Source: Roseiarcus sp963794155
GTDB lineage: Bacteria > Pseudomonadota > Alphaproteobacteria > Rhizobiales > Beijerinckiaceae
Direction of reading: 5' to 3'
DNA length: 64,000 nucleotides
Assembly (NCBI GenBank): GCA_963794155.1
Contig: CAWCCX010000009.1
Span: 1-64,000, forward strand
Both the position numbers and the translations under genes were made by a program. Positions 8,888 to 20,932 of this stretch are shown in pieces; within the stretch, counting starts at the first letter, position 1, and each line of letters opens with the position of its first letter. Below the pieces are notes generated by a model that saw only the letters and a program-made list of their open reading frames with translations, was not told the DNA's origin and searched no databases.

Positions 8888-11800
8888 GTGAACCCGTCCC
8901 GCATTTTCATCGATCGTCCGGTCGCGACCAGTCTTCTGATGATCGCGATCCTGCTCGTCGGCATCGTGGCGTTCCGCTTCCTACCGCTCTCGGCCCTTCC
9001 CGAGGTCGATTATCCGACGATCCAGGTCCAGACCTTTTATCCAGGCGCGAGCCCGGAGGTGATGACCTCGTCGGTGACGGCGCCGCTCGAGCGGCAATTC
9101 GGCGAGATGCCGAGCTTAAGCCAGATGATGTCGCAAAGCTCGGCCGGCGCCTCGGTCATCACGCTTCGGTTCGGCCTCGACATCAGCCTGGACATCGCCG
9201 AGCAGGAAGTGCAGGCGGCGATCAACGCCGCCGGCAATCTTCTGCCCGCCGATCTCCCCGCGCCGCCGATCTACGCCAAGGTCAATCCGGCCGACGCGCC
9301 AATTCTGACGCTCGGCGTCGCTTCGGATTCGATGAAGCTGACCGACGTCGAGGACATCATCGAAACCCGCCTGGTGCCGAAACTGTCGCAATTGCCCGGC
9401 GTCGGCCTGGTTTCCATTTCCGGCGGGCAGCGCCCCGCCGTCCGAATCCACGTCAATCCGCTCGCCCTGTCGGGCGTCGGCATCAACTTGGACGACCTGC
9501 GCACGACGATCGCCAACCTCAACGTCAACACGCCGAAGGGAAATTTCGACGGGCCGGCGCAATCCTCGGCGATCAACGCCAACGATCAAATCCGAGACCC
9601 GAACGATTACGCGAAATCGGTCATCGCCTACCGCAACAACGCGCCGGTCCTGCTTTCCGATGTCGCAAGGGTCGAAATCGCGCCGGAGAACACCCGCCTT
9701 CGGGCGTGGATGAACACCACCCCGGCGCTGATCGTCAACATCCAGCGCCAGCCTGGCGCGAATGTCATCCAGGTGGTCGACAGCATCAAGAAGCTGTTGC
9801 CGTCGCTCAGTCAGTCGCTACCGGCGGCGATCACGGTGACGCCGCTGACCGATCGCACCATCACGATCCGCGCCTCGGTCGAGGACGTCGAATTCGAGCT
9901 GACGCTCGCGGTCGGCCTCGTCGTGCTGGTCATTTTCCTGTTCCTGCGCAACATCCCGGCGACGATCATCCCGAGCCTGTCGGTGCCGCTGTCGCTGATC
10001 GGGGCGCTGGCGATCATGTACGAGGCCGGCTTCAGCCTCGACAATCTGTCGCTCATGGCCCTGACCATCGCCACCGGCTTCGTGGTCGACGACGCGATCG
10101 TGGTGATCGAGAACATCGCCCGCTTTCTCGAGGACGGCGACAGCCCCTACGACGCGGCGATGAAGGGGTCGGCGCAGATCGGCTTCACCATCATTTCGCT
10201 CACCGTGTCGCTGATCGCGGTCCTGATCCCGCTTCTCTTCATGGGCGATGTCGTCGGCCGCCTGTTCCACGAGTTTGCAATCACGCTCGCCGCCACCATC
10301 ATCATTTCCGCCATCGTGTCGCTGACTCTCGTGCCGATGCTGTGCGCCAAGCTCCTTCGTCCGCATGGACGCGGCGGCGAAGCAAGCGGCGGGCGGTTCT
10401 TTCAGGCCCTGACCCGGTTTTACGCCTCGACGCTCCGCGTCGTGCTCGATCATCAGGGCGTCATGCTGCTGGTGGCGCTCGGGACGTTCCTCCTCACCGG
10501 CTACCTCTACGTGACGATCCCGAAGGGCTTTTTTCCCATTCAGGACACCGGCGTCATCCAGGGGGTGACCCAGGCCTCGGAGGCGATTTCGTTCGACCAG
10601 ATGGCCGACCATCAGCAGGCGCTGGCGAAAGTCATCCTTGCCGATCAGGACGTCGAGAGCCTCTCTTCCTTCATCGGCGTCGACGGCTCGAACGTCACCC
10701 TCAACTCCGGCCGCTTCCTCATCAACCTGAAGCCGCACAGCGCGCGCAAGGCGACGGCGAGCGAAATCATTCGCCGGCTGCAGCAGGAGACCGCGAGCGT
10801 ACCGGGCATATCGCTGTTCATGCAGCCGGTTCAGGATCTCTCGATCGACACCGCGGTCAGCGCGACCCAGTATCAGTTCACGCTCGAGAACCAGGATCTG
10901 GCGACGCTGCAGACCTGGACCCCCAAGGTGCTGCAGCGTCTCGGCCAGATCAAGTCGATCGTCGACGTCGCCAGCGATATGCAGCCGGACGGCCGCTCGG
11001 TGATGGTCGACCTCGACCGCGCCAACGCCGCTCGCTTCGGCATCACTCCGGCGATCGTCGACAATGCGCTCTACGACGCTTACGGCCAGCGCATCATCTC
11101 GACCATCTTCACCCAGAGCAACCAATACCGGGTGATCATGGACATCGATCCGAACATGGCGCGGTCGGTGAAATCGCTCGATTCGCTCTACCTTCCGTCA
11201 GCCGCATCGACCACCGGCCAGACGCCGCTCGACTCGGTCGCCAATTTCACGGTCAAGACATCGCCGCTGCAGATCTCGCATCTCAAGCAGTTCCCGGTGA
11301 CGACGATCTCGTTCAACCTCGCGCCGGGAGCTTCGCTCGGCGAGGCGGTTGACGCGATCGGCGCCGCGCTCGCCGACATCGGCCTGCCGCCGAGCTTCGC
11401 GGTCAGCTTCCAGGGCGCGGCGCAGGCCTTCCAGTCGGCGCTGTCGAACGAGGTGTTCCTGCTCGCGGCGGCGGTCGCGGCGATGTATATCGTGCTCGGC
11501 GTGCTCTACGAGAGCTTCATCCACCCGATCACGATCCTGACCACACTGCCGTCCGCCGGCATCGGCGCGCTGTTGACGCTGAACGCGGCTGGGGCCGGCC
11601 TCGACATCATCGGCGTCATCGGCATCGTGCTCCTGATCGGCATCGTCAAGAAGAACGCGATCATGATGATCGATTTTGCGCTCGAGGCCCAGCGCCAGCA
11701 GGGGCTCGCGGCGCGCGAGGCGATCTATCAGGCCTGCCTGCTGCGCTTGAGGCCGATCCTGATGACGACGGTCGCGGCGATCTTCGGCGCGCTGCCGCTG

Positions 11801-11986
11801 ATGCTGGGAACGGGCGTCGGCTCGGAGCTTCGCCGCCCGCTGGGTCTGGCGATCGTCGGCGGCCTTGCGTTCAGCCAGGTGCTTACGCTCTATACGACGC
11901 CGGTCATCTATCTTTTCTTCGAGCGGCTCGGCGAGCGCTTCGGCATGGGCGCCGCCGATTCGGGGCTGGCGACGGAAGCGCCGTGA
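8888..11986 (+). CDS. RND efflux transporter, MdtB/MuxB type
   Basis: This is an inner-membrane proton-driven multidrug pump subunit of 1032 residues, the usual RND length. It starts with the typical MNPSRIFIDRPVATSLLMI (GTG start) and has twelve predicted membrane segments and two large periplasmic loops. TM4 carries the proton-relay pair in TGFVVDDAIVVIENI (about residue 400). A second conserved block is GIVKKNAIMMIDFALEA. Its stop overlaps the start of the next RND gene by four bases (GTGA), so the two are translationally coupled and probably form a heteromultimer as MdtB and MdtC do. Confidence 0.95.
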   Translation: MNPSRIFIDRPVATSLLMIAILLVGIVAFRFLPLSALPEVDYPTIQVQTFYPGASPEVMTSSVTAPLERQFGEMPSLSQMMSQSSAGASVITLRFGLDISLDIAEQEVQAAINAAGNLLPADLPAPPIYAKVNPADAPILTLGVASDSMKLTDVEDIIETRLVPKLSQLPGVGLVSISGGQRPAVRIHVNPLALSGVGINLDDLRTTIANLNVNTPKGNFDGPAQSSAINANDQIRDPNDYAKSVIAYRNNAPVLLSDVARVEIAPENTRLRAWMNTTPALIVNIQRQPGANVIQVVDSIKKLLPSLSQSLPAAITVTPLTDRTITIRASVEDVEFELTLAVGLVVLVIFLFLRNIPATIIPSLSVPLSLIGALAIMYEAGFSLDNLSLMALTIATGFVVDDAIVVIENIARFLEDGDSPYDAAMKGSAQIGFTIISLTVSLIAVLIPLLFMGDVVGRLFHEFAITLAATIIISAIVSLTLVPMLCAKLLRPHGRGGEASGGRFFQALTRFYASTLRVVLDHQGVMLLVALGTFLLTGYLYVTIPKGFFPIQDTGVIQGVTQASEAISFDQMADHQQALAKVILADQDVESLSSFIGVDGSNVTLNSGRFLINLKPHSARKATASEIIRRLQQETASVPGISLFMQPVQDLSIDTAVSATQYQFTLENQDLATLQTWTPKVLQRLGQIKSIVDVASDMQPDGRSVMVDLDRANAARFGITPAIVDNALYDAYGQRIISTIFTQSNQYRVIMDIDPNMARSVKSLDSLYLPSAASTTGQTPLDSVANFTVKTSPLQISHLKQFPVTTISFNLAPGASLGEAVDAIGAALADIGLPPSFAVSFQGAAQAFQSALSNEVFLLAAAVAAMYIVLGVLYESFIHPITILTTLPSAGIGALLTLNAAGAGLDIIGVIGIVLLIGIVKKNAIMMIDFALEAQRQQGLAAREAIYQACLLRLRPILMTTVAAIFGALPLMLGTGVGSELRRPLGLAIVGGLAFSQVLTLYTTPVIYLFFERLGERFGMGAADSGLATEAP

Positions 11987-14900
11987 ACAACCGCTTTTCC
12001 GAGATCTTCATTCGCCGGCCGGTGGCGACGATCCTGTTGACCATCGGTGTCGTCTTCGGCGGACTCCTCGGCTATTCCCAACTGCCGGTTTCGCCTCTGC
12101 CGCAGGTCGACTTTCCGGTCATTTCGGTTCAGGCCAACATGTCTGGGGCCAGCCCCGACACCATGGCGACCTCGGTTGCGGCCCCCCTCGAGCGGCACCT
12201 CGGCCAAATTGCCGACGTCAACGAGATGACGTCACAGAGCACTTTGGGCTCGACCCGCATCACGCTCCAGTTCGGGCTCGACCGCGACATCGACGGCGCG
12301 GCGCGCGACGTCCAGGCGGCGATCGTCGCCGCGCGCGTCGACCTGCCGACGAGCCTGCGCCAGAATCCGACCTATCATAAGGTCAACCCGGCCGACGCGC
12401 CGATCATGGTCATCGCCATGTCGTCGACGACCCACACCGCGGGACAGCTCTACGATCTCGCCTCCAACGTCCTCCAGCAGCGGCTGTCGCAGCTTCCCGG
12501 AATCGGCGAAGTCGACATCTCTGGCGCGGCCCTGCCTGCGGTGCGGGTCGAGATCAACCCAGGCGCGATCTTTCATTACGGCATCGGCCTCGAAGACATC
12601 CGCGCCGCGCTCGCCTCGGCGAACGCCAACAGCCCGAAGGGCGCGATCGAGGACGACGACTTTCACTATCAGGTCTATGCCAACGATCAGGCGTCGCACG
12701 CCGACCAATATCGTGATCTGGTGGTCGCGTACCGCAACGGCGCGCCGGTTCGGCTCGCCGACGTCGCCGAGGTCGTCGATTCGGTCGAGGACCTGCGCAA
12801 CGCTGGCCTGGTCAACGGCAAGCCCGGCGTCGCGGTGATTCTCTCGCGGCAGCCGGGCGCGAATATCATCCAGGCCGTCGACGGCGTGCGCGCCGAGCTG
12901 CCGCGCCTGATCGCCTCGCTGCCGGGCGATATCGATCTGACGGTCGCCGTCGACCGCTCGAAGACCATCAGGCAGTCTCTGCAGGACACCGAGAAGACGC
13001 TGGTGATCGCGGTCGCGCTGGTGATTCTTGTCGTGTTCGCGTTCTTGCGCAGCGTGCGAGCGGCGGCGATCCCAAGCGTCGCCGTGCCGACCTCGATCAT
13101 CGGCTCGTTCGGCGCGATGTACCTGCTCGGCTTCAGCCTGAACAACTTGTCGCTAATGGCGCTGACCATTTCGACCGGCTTCGTCGTCGACGACGCCATC
13201 GTCGTGCTCGAGAACATCTCACGTTACCTCGAACAGGGCGTGCCGCGCGTCCGGGCGGCGATTCAGGGCGCGGGCGAAGTCGGCTTCACCGTCATTTCGA
13301 TCAGCCTGTCGCTGATCGCCGTATTCGCGCCGCTCCTCTTCTTCGGTGGCATTGTCGGGCGCCTGTTCACCGAGTTCGCGCTGACGCTGTCGGTGGCGGT
13401 CCTCATCTCCATGGCGGTCTCGCTGACCACCACGCCGATGATGTGCGCGCTCATCCTGCCGCGGGGGCCGCAAGTCGAGCACGGACGTCTCTATCGAGCG
13501 ACGGAGCACGTCTTCGACGCGATGCTCGCGTTCTATCGATCGACGCTGCGCATAGCGCTTCGGCATCCCGGAACCGTGGCCCTGTCCCTATTAGCCACGG
13601 TCGGGCTCAATTATTACATGTTCCGCTATCATATGACCTATGGCCTTTTTCCGGTGCAGGACACTGGCCTCATAATCGGCTCGATCCAGGCCGACCAAAG
13701 CATCTCCTTCCAGGCGATGAAGACCAAGTTCACCCAGTTGCAGGACATCGTGCAGGAGGACCCTGCGGTTGAAAGCGTCGTCGGCTTTACCGGCGGACGG
13801 TCGACCAACGCCGGCTTTCTCTACTCGTCGCTGAAGCCGTTTTCCGAACGCAAGGTCACCGCCGACCAGGTTGTGACCCGACTGCGCCCCAAGCTCGCGC
13901 AAGTCGCCGGCGCGCGGCTCTTTATGGTCGCCGTCTCCGACCTGAGAACCGGCGGGCGGCAGAGCAACGCGACCTACCAATATACGCTCCTCTCCGACGA
14001 TCCGACGGCGCTCTATGCGTGGGCTCCCAAGCTGACCCAGGCGCTGATGACGAGCGCCATCGTCAAGGACGTCAATTCCGATCAGCAAATGGGCGGCTTG
14101 CAAACCAATGTCACGATCGACCGCGACACCGCGATGCGCCTCGGCCTGACCTTGAGCGCCATCGACAACACGCTCTACGACGCGTTCGGTCAGCGCCAGG
14201 TGTCGACGATCTATAACCCGCTGAACCAATATCACGTCGTCATGGAGGTCGCGCCGCGCTATTGGCAGGACCCGCGGACGCTCGACCAGATTTACGTTTC
14301 GACGTCCGGCGCCAATCCGACCGGGGTCCAGCAGACCGGAATCGCCGCCGGCGACTACGTCTCCTCGACCGGGACGGCGACCACCGCCGCGTCGGTGGCG
14401 GCCGATTCGGCGCGCAACCTCGCCACCAACGCGCTCGCGGCGAGCGGTCACTCGTCCGCTTCGACGGGCGCCGCGGTCACAACATCGGTCGAGACGATGG
14501 TCCCGCTCTCCGCCTTCGCCAAATTCGCGCCGGGCCACACGCCCCTCAGCGTCAATCATCAGGGACAGTTCGCCGCCTCGACCATCTCGTTCAACCTTGC
14601 CGAGGGCCGCTCGCTCAGCGAAGCCAAGACGGAGATCGACAGCGCCATCCAGCGCATCGGCATGCCGTCGACCGTCCGCGGCTCCTTCGCCGGCACCGCC
14701 GCAACCTATCAGCAATCGCAGTCGAGCATGCCGCTTCTGTTCGGCGCGGCGGTGGTCACGATCTATATCGTCTTAGGCATTCTCTACGAGAGCCTGATCC
14801 ATCCGATCACCATCCTCTCGACCCTGTTCTCCGCCAGTGTCGGCGCGGCGTTGGCGCTTTGGCTGTTCGACGTCCAATTCACCGTCATCGCCGCGATCGG

Positions 14901-15279
14901 GGTTTTGTTGCTGATCGGCATCGTCAAGAAGAACGCGATCATGATGGTCGACTTCGCGCTCGAGGCGGAGCGCGCAGGGCGCAACACCCGCGAGGCGATC
15001 GAGGAGGCATGCCTCCTGCGCTTTCGCCCGATCATGATGACGACCTTCGCCGCGTTGTTCGGCGCGCTGCCGCTGGCGTTCGGAACTGGCGAAGGCTCGG
15101 AGCTCAGGCATCCGCTCGGGATCACCATCGTCGGCGGGCTCATCGTTAGTCAGGTCCTGACGCTGTACACGACCCCGGTCGTTTTCATCTATCTCGATAA
15201 TTTCGGCAAATGGCTCGCGGGGTTATGGCGCCGCTACTACCTGGGCGTCGGCGCCGCGCCGATGGCCGGCGCGCGCTGA
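11983..15279 (+). CDS. RND efflux transporter, MdtC/MuxC type
   Basis: This is the second RND pump of the operon, with GTG start MNNRFSEIFIRRPVATILL. TM4 has TGFVVDDAIVVLENI near residue 403, and GIVKKNAIMMVDFALEA is near the C-terminus. At 1098 residues it is about 70 longer than usual. The extra length is a Ser/Thr/Ala-rich insertion at about residues 770-838 (after DQIYVST, ending before VPLSAFAKF) in the second periplasmic loop. The 4-base overlap with the preceding gene indicates coupled expression. Substrate cannot be told from sequence. Confidence 0.95.
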   Translation: MNNRFSEIFIRRPVATILLTIGVVFGGLLGYSQLPVSPLPQVDFPVISVQANMSGASPDTMATSVAAPLERHLGQIADVNEMTSQSTLGSTRITLQFGLDRDIDGAARDVQAAIVAARVDLPTSLRQNPTYHKVNPADAPIMVIAMSSTTHTAGQLYDLASNVLQQRLSQLPGIGEVDISGAALPAVRVEINPGAIFHYGIGLEDIRAALASANANSPKGAIEDDDFHYQVYANDQASHADQYRDLVVAYRNGAPVRLADVAEVVDSVEDLRNAGLVNGKPGVAVILSRQPGANIIQAVDGVRAELPRLIASLPGDIDLTVAVDRSKTIRQSLQDTEKTLVIAVALVILVVFAFLRSVRAAAIPSVAVPTSIIGSFGAMYLLGFSLNNLSLMALTISTGFVVDDAIVVLENISRYLEQGVPRVRAAIQGAGEVGFTVISISLSLIAVFAPLLFFGGIVGRLFTEFALTLSVAVLISMAVSLTTTPMMCALILPRGPQVEHGRLYRATEHVFDAMLAFYRSTLRIALRHPGTVALSLLATVGLNYYMFRYHMTYGLFPVQDTGLIIGSIQADQSISFQAMKTKFTQLQDIVQEDPAVESVVGFTGGRSTNAGFLYSSLKPFSERKVTADQVVTRLRPKLAQVAGARLFMVAVSDLRTGGRQSNATYQYTLLSDDPTALYAWAPKLTQALMTSAIVKDVNSDQQMGGLQTNVTIDRDTAMRLGLTLSAIDNTLYDAFGQRQVSTIYNPLNQYHVVMEVAPRYWQDPRTLDQIYVSTSGANPTGVQQTGIAAGDYVSSTGTATTAASVAADSARNLATNALAASGHSSASTGAAVTTSVETMVPLSAFAKFAPGHTPLSVNHQGQFAASTISFNLAEGRSLSEAKTEIDSAIQRIGMPSTVRGSFAGTAATYQQSQSSMPLLFGAAVVTIYIVLGILYESLIHPITILSTLFSASVGAALALWLFDVQFTVIAAIGVLLLIGIVKKNAIMMVDFALEAERAGRNTREAIEEACLLRFRPIMMTTFAALFGALPLAFGTGEGSELRHPLGITIVGGLIVSQVLTLYTTPVVFIYLDNFGKWLAGLWRRYYLGVGAAPMAGAR

Positions 15280-15318
15280 AGGACGACGCCACATAGGGAA
15301 GGGTCCGGCCGCCGGCCT

Positions 15319-17350
15319 TCAGAGCGGCAGGGCGTAGCGGCGCGCGATCTCCGCCGCGGCCCGCGCGTCTTCGATCGATATCGGGCCGTTGTTGGCGGCG
15401 CGGGCGGCTTTGACCGCCTCTACCAGCTCGGCCGGGCCGCTGACCTCGCCAAGCTCGCCCGATCCCTTGGCGAGCCGATCGCGCATCGCCGCCTGCGCAT
15501 CGTCGTCGGCAAAGGCCACGGCCTGCATGAGCGCTATCACCGGCCGCGGCGCGCCTGAGCAGCGCGCCAGGCGATAAGCGTTAAGGAAACGCTTGGCGTC
15601 GCGCGGCGAATCGGCGGCGAGCGGGGCGAGCGCCGCGAGCAGCGTCGCTTCCGCGCCTGACAGCGGCTCGACGAGCGCCGCCGGCAGCTTCGTATCCGGC
15701 GGCGACGCCGGCCGCCCGCCGGTGGACAGGAGCCGGGCGACGACCCGCTCCCCATCGGCGCTGTCCCGATCCGGCAAGTTGAGGCTGACATGCAGCCATT
15801 TGCCGAAACGGCGGCGCGCCTTCCGCGGGCCGCCGAGCGTCGCGGCAAGCCGCGCCGGATCGAAGGCCAAGAGGCCGACGCAGCCGGGTCCGATCGCGCT
15901 TTGCGCGGCGTCGATCCAGGCGACCGCGGCGCCTGGCGACAGCACGTCGAGATTGTCGATGGCGAAGATGAGCCGATCGGGCGCCGGCGCCGCCGGGTTT
16001 GGATGTCCGAGCCTGGTGGCAAGGGCGGCAAGAAACGCCCGCGCCGACGCTGACGGCGCGCGGCTCGATTCGAGAAATTCCGGCCCCGGGGCGCGGACCG
16101 ACGCTTTACCCCCCGCGCGCTGGCTCGCCGCTTCGGCGCGCTTCGCGGCCGTCTCGGCCTCGGCCGTCAGCGCGGCGACGCGTTGATTGAGCCGGGCTGC
16201 GCGCGCATCGAGGTCGTGTCGCCGATCGCGAGCCTCGTGGTTGAGCATCCGCGCGCCGCGCAACAGAAGGCTCGAGAACCCAAGCGCGCGCCACAGGTTG
16301 AGCGCGATGGCCAAAACGCCGAGAACAAACAGAACCTGCGCGGCCCGGTCGAACCATTCGCCGTGGGCGGCGATCCAGGCGGCGACCGGCGCGAACGCGT
16401 CGCCCAGCCGCTCGATCGCCGCGAGCGCCGCCGCGCCATGCAGCAAGCCAAGTCCGAATGCGAGCGCGAAGGCGACGATCGCCCATATGAGCAGTCGGGC
16501 CTGGCTGCCGTAGGCCCAAATCGAGCGGAGCACGACCGTCGAGCGGGCGCCCGCGCCGAGTGTCGACATGTCGCGCGCCAGATTGCGGAAGCTGGCGTCG
16601 GCGTCCGATCCGGCGAGGCCGAACCGGCGCAGCCGCGCCTCGATCGTGCCGCGGCGGGCGCGGGCGAAAACGTCAATGCGCGAACCCGGAGTTTCGAACA
16701 GCAGCGTGTCGGCGAGTTCGGGCGCGCTTGGCCTCGATGTCGTCGCGGTGCGCGCGCTCCGCCTCGACTTTGCTCACCAGGTCGTCATGACGATCGGACG
16801 CGGCCCTCGCGGCGCGCTGAGGATCGCCGCCGGCATGGCCGGTCTCGTCGAGCAACGCCGAATAGTCGACGCCGCCGGGTTCGCGATCGAGCGCCGCGTA
16901 GGCGGCGCTGGCGATGGCCACCGGCGCCTCGAGGCCGCTTCCGGCGTCGACATGCGCCAGCACAACCCGCTCCAGCACGCGGCCGCCCGACGTTGCTGAC
17001 GATCTGCTGAGTTCGAGGATCGCCTGGGCGAGGCGCGTCAATGCGAAGGTCTTGCCGGCGCCCGACGCTCCGGCGATCGCAGCCAGAAAGGGCGTCTGGA
17101 CCTGCGGGGTCATGCAAAGTTGAGCCAGCGGCTGCACCAATTGCGCGGCGTTCAGGACGTCGGCTCCGTCGGCCGCATCGCCGAGGAAGATCGGCTCGGC
17201 TTGGGCCGGGGCGGCCGGGGGCACGATCGATACCGCCGGGGCCGCCCCTTGCGCAGGAGCGCCCCGGGCGGGCAGCGGGAGAGACGTCTTATCGCTGGTC
17301 CCGATCCCCCCGAGCAGACGAATCTTCGAATTCACGCTGGGCTCGGACAA
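15319..17350 (-). pseudogene. KAP-family P-loop NTPase, frameshifted
   Basis: KAP NTPases are membrane-associated ATPases often placed in defence or signalling. The first part (17350-16673) has Walker A GASGAGKT. The second part has two membrane segments (LLIWAIVAFALAFGLGLLHG and VLFVLGVLAIALNLW) and Walker B LIFAIDNLDVLSPG, so membrane helices lie between Walker A and B, the KAP hallmark. The two parts are in different frames. The second frame continues upstream of its first Met as ELADTLLFETPGSRIDVF and meets the first frame near 16720-16729, in a GC-repeat tract. One indel therefore breaks a gene of about 675 codons. A TTG start at 17350 follows GGAGGA. It could be real decay or a sequence error. 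Confidence 0.8.
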
Positions 17351-18122
17351 TCGATCCTCCTCGGCGCGCGCTCGCGGGTTCCCGCCCCAAGCGCCGTGAT
17401 TTGACTGCGCGGCCCTAACGAACGCAAGGGCGCCGGCAAGTCAAGCCAGAACGTGACGCTCGGGGCTGGCAGACCAATTCGCAGTCGACCGGCGCTTTTG
17501 GCCCGGCGATGCGGTTCAGGACAAAAAAATCGCCAACCAGATGCAACCTTTATACGATTCCGACACGCGCCTTTAACCGGCGACAGCCAAGGATGAGGGG
17601 CGGCGAGACCAGCCGAGGCCCCGAAGCCGGGGGCAAGCGCAGACCGAAGTCGGGGGCACTTCTTGTCTCGGATCACTTCCAGCATGGCCGGTTTCTTCCG
17701 CGGGTTCGCGCTCGACGCCGAGTATTCCGACGACGGCGCGCTGTCGACCGACGGTTGGTCGACCGCACCCTCTCGGGGCTGGCTCGACCCGAGCGCGGCG
17801 CTGGACTTTGGCCGTCCATTACAGCGGCTCGCTGGCGATGACGTTCGCCGAATCGATCCAAGCGCTCGCTCAGGACAATTGCTCGCTGTACGCCGCCAGC
17901 GGGCGCCCGGTCGCTTAAGCCCCAGATCGACCGGGAACGGCGCGCTCCCTTGATCGTCAGCGATCATGGCGGGCAGCGCTCAAGGGCCGCGCCTCGTACC
18001 CCCGCGAGGCGCGGCCCCAACATCCGCCCCCATCCCGCGCGCGAAGGCCACGGCCTATCCCGATCCGGCGAAATGAGGTTAATTCGGCTTGGACCTTGTC
18101 CGTCCGATCGAGGCTTGACCCC
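17351..18122. other. Region without a recognisable gene
   Basis: About 770 bases lie between the divergent KAP and aminopeptidase genes. Two short frames are weakly protein-like: one starting near 17663, and a following stretch in another frame ending with SIQALAQDNCSLYAASGRPVA near 17919. They could be one small frameshifted gene, but no family is recognised. The promoters of both flanking genes must lie here. Confidence 0.4.
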
Positions 18123-19508
<1,386 letters not shown>

Positions 19509-19529
19509 TGGCCGCGCCCGCCGCTGGAG

Positions 19530-20245
19530 TCAGCCCACGAGCCACGGCACGAGCGCCGGGATCACTGCCGGGGTGACGACGGCGTTGAGGCCCATGGCGA
19601 GGCCGGCGAAGACGCCGGCGACCGGATCGACCGCGAACGCCCGCGCCGTGCCGATTCCGTGCGAGGCGAGGCCGACGGCGAAGCCCCGGGCGGCGTAGTC
19701 TGTGACGCCAAGGGCGTTCATCAGCGGGGTGACGATGACCGCACCGAGGATGCCGGTCGCGATGACGAGAACGCCGGTCAACGGCGCCGGGCCCCCCAGC
19801 GCCTCTGTGACCGCCATCGCGACACCGGCCGTGATCGATTTCGGCGCGAGCGCAATCAGGACCGTGCGCGGCGCCCCGAGCCCCTTGGCGACCAGGACCG
19901 CCGACACGATCGCGACGACGGCGCCGATGAGGAGCGACGCCGCGAGGGGCCAGAAGTTCCGCTTGATGAGCGCGAGATTGGTATAGATCGGCACGCCGAG
20001 CGCCACCGTCGCTGGCCCCAAGAGGAAGTGGACGAATTGGGCGCCGTTGAAATAGGTCTGATAATCCGCGCCCGCGAGCTTGAGCAGGCCGCCGAGAAGC
20101 GCGATCGCGATCGCACCGGGTTGACGAGCGGATGGCGACGCGCCGCCCTCGCGAGAGCGTCGGCGACGAGGAAGGCGGCAAGCGTCGCGGTCAGCCAGAA
20201 GAGCGGCGTCGTCTGCAGATAGACCCAGAGGCGGAACGGCGTCAT
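19530..20245 (-). pseudogene. lrgB: LrgB/CidB-family membrane protein, frameshifted
   Basis: LrgB works with LrgA as a holin/antiholin-like or organic-acid transport pair. The N-terminus (MTPFRLWVYLQTTPLFWLT to HPLVNPV) is in one frame. The rest (AIALLGGLLKLAGADYQTYF, then LVAKGLGAPRTVLIALAPKS and ASHGIGTARAFA) is in another. They join at about 20118-20122, where one G seems to be missing from CCGGTGGCGATC. All LrgB features are otherwise present, including the conserved KSITAGVAMAV block. The ATG overlaps the lrgA stop by four bases (ATGA). Recent inactivation or a sequence error. Confidence 0.85.
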
Positions 20246-20625
20246 GCCTCGCCCTTCGCTCCGGCAAGGCGCTTGACGAGGAGAAAGACGCCGACGGTCG
20301 CGATGAGCGTCGCCACCGTCGACGCGACGAGCGCCGCCGCCAGCGCCAGGCCGTGGTCGCGCAAGAGCCCGAGATATTGAACCACGCCGACGCCCGCCGG
20401 GACGAACAGCAGCGGGAGAGCCCCGAGAAGCCCCCTCGCCGCGTGGCCAAGATCGCTTGCCGCGAGCGCTTCCTCGTCGAACGGCCGCCAGCGCCGGTAG
20501 AGGGCGAGCGCGACCACGAGCAACGCGAGCCCGATCACTGGGCCGGGCGCCGGAAGCGCGAGGCCGCGCGCCGCGACTTCGCCGACGAGTTGGAACGCGA
20601 GCAGGATGAAGAAGCCGCGGATCAT
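20242..20625 (-). CDS. lrgA: LrgA/CidA-family membrane protein
   Basis: This is a holin-like protein of about 127 residues with four hydrophobic segments, starting MIRGFFILLAFQLVGEVAARG. It contains the conserved LPAPGPVIGLALL and LPLLFVPAGVGVVQYLGLL motifs of the LrgA/CidA family. I use the internal ATG at 20625, since upstream codons in the same frame do not look coding. It is translationally coupled to lrgB by an ATGA overlap. Confidence 0.9.
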   Translation of the reverse strand: MIRGFFILLAFQLVGEVAARGLALPAPGPVIGLALLVVALALYRRWRPFDEEALAASDLGHAARGLLGALPLLFVPAGVGVVQYLGLLRDHGLALAAALVASTVATLIATVGVFLLVKRLAGAKGEA

Positions 20626-20932
20626 GAGGCTTTTGTCGCCGCAAGGAGGCGGGGAGGTCAACGCCCGGCGACCGGCGCGAGACCAGCCTCGTGCGCGAAG
20701 TGCGATCGCAAGCCCGGTTAAAACTACCGTCCCCGACGGACGGCGGGCTTTAGCTCCCGCGTGTGGCCCCCAGACGTGCGGCCGACCGCGAGGCGATCCG
20801 ATCAAAGATATGTCCGCTGCTGAAATTCGGGTTGTAGTCCGTCGCGGGCTGAGCAGGCGGCCGCGTCGCCGTCCTCGGCTGGTTCACTCTTCCGTCGCGC
20901 GCGCCGTTGGCAGGAGCCATTCGGCTGAGGCG
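20626..20932. other. Intergenic, no gene seen
   Basis: About 300 bases lie upstream of lrgA and downstream of the small regulator gene. I see no convincing coding frame, strong hairpin or repeat. Confidence 0.4.

Noticed and set aside
9818..11125. 435-residue open frame antisense to the first RND pump
   Set aside because: Shadow of the RND gene with Arg/Asp/His-rich composition and no family features.
17509..17953. Small genes between the KAP and aminopeptidase genes
   Set aside because: Coding-like pieces are in different frames and match no family known to me; kept only as a note in the intergenic entry.
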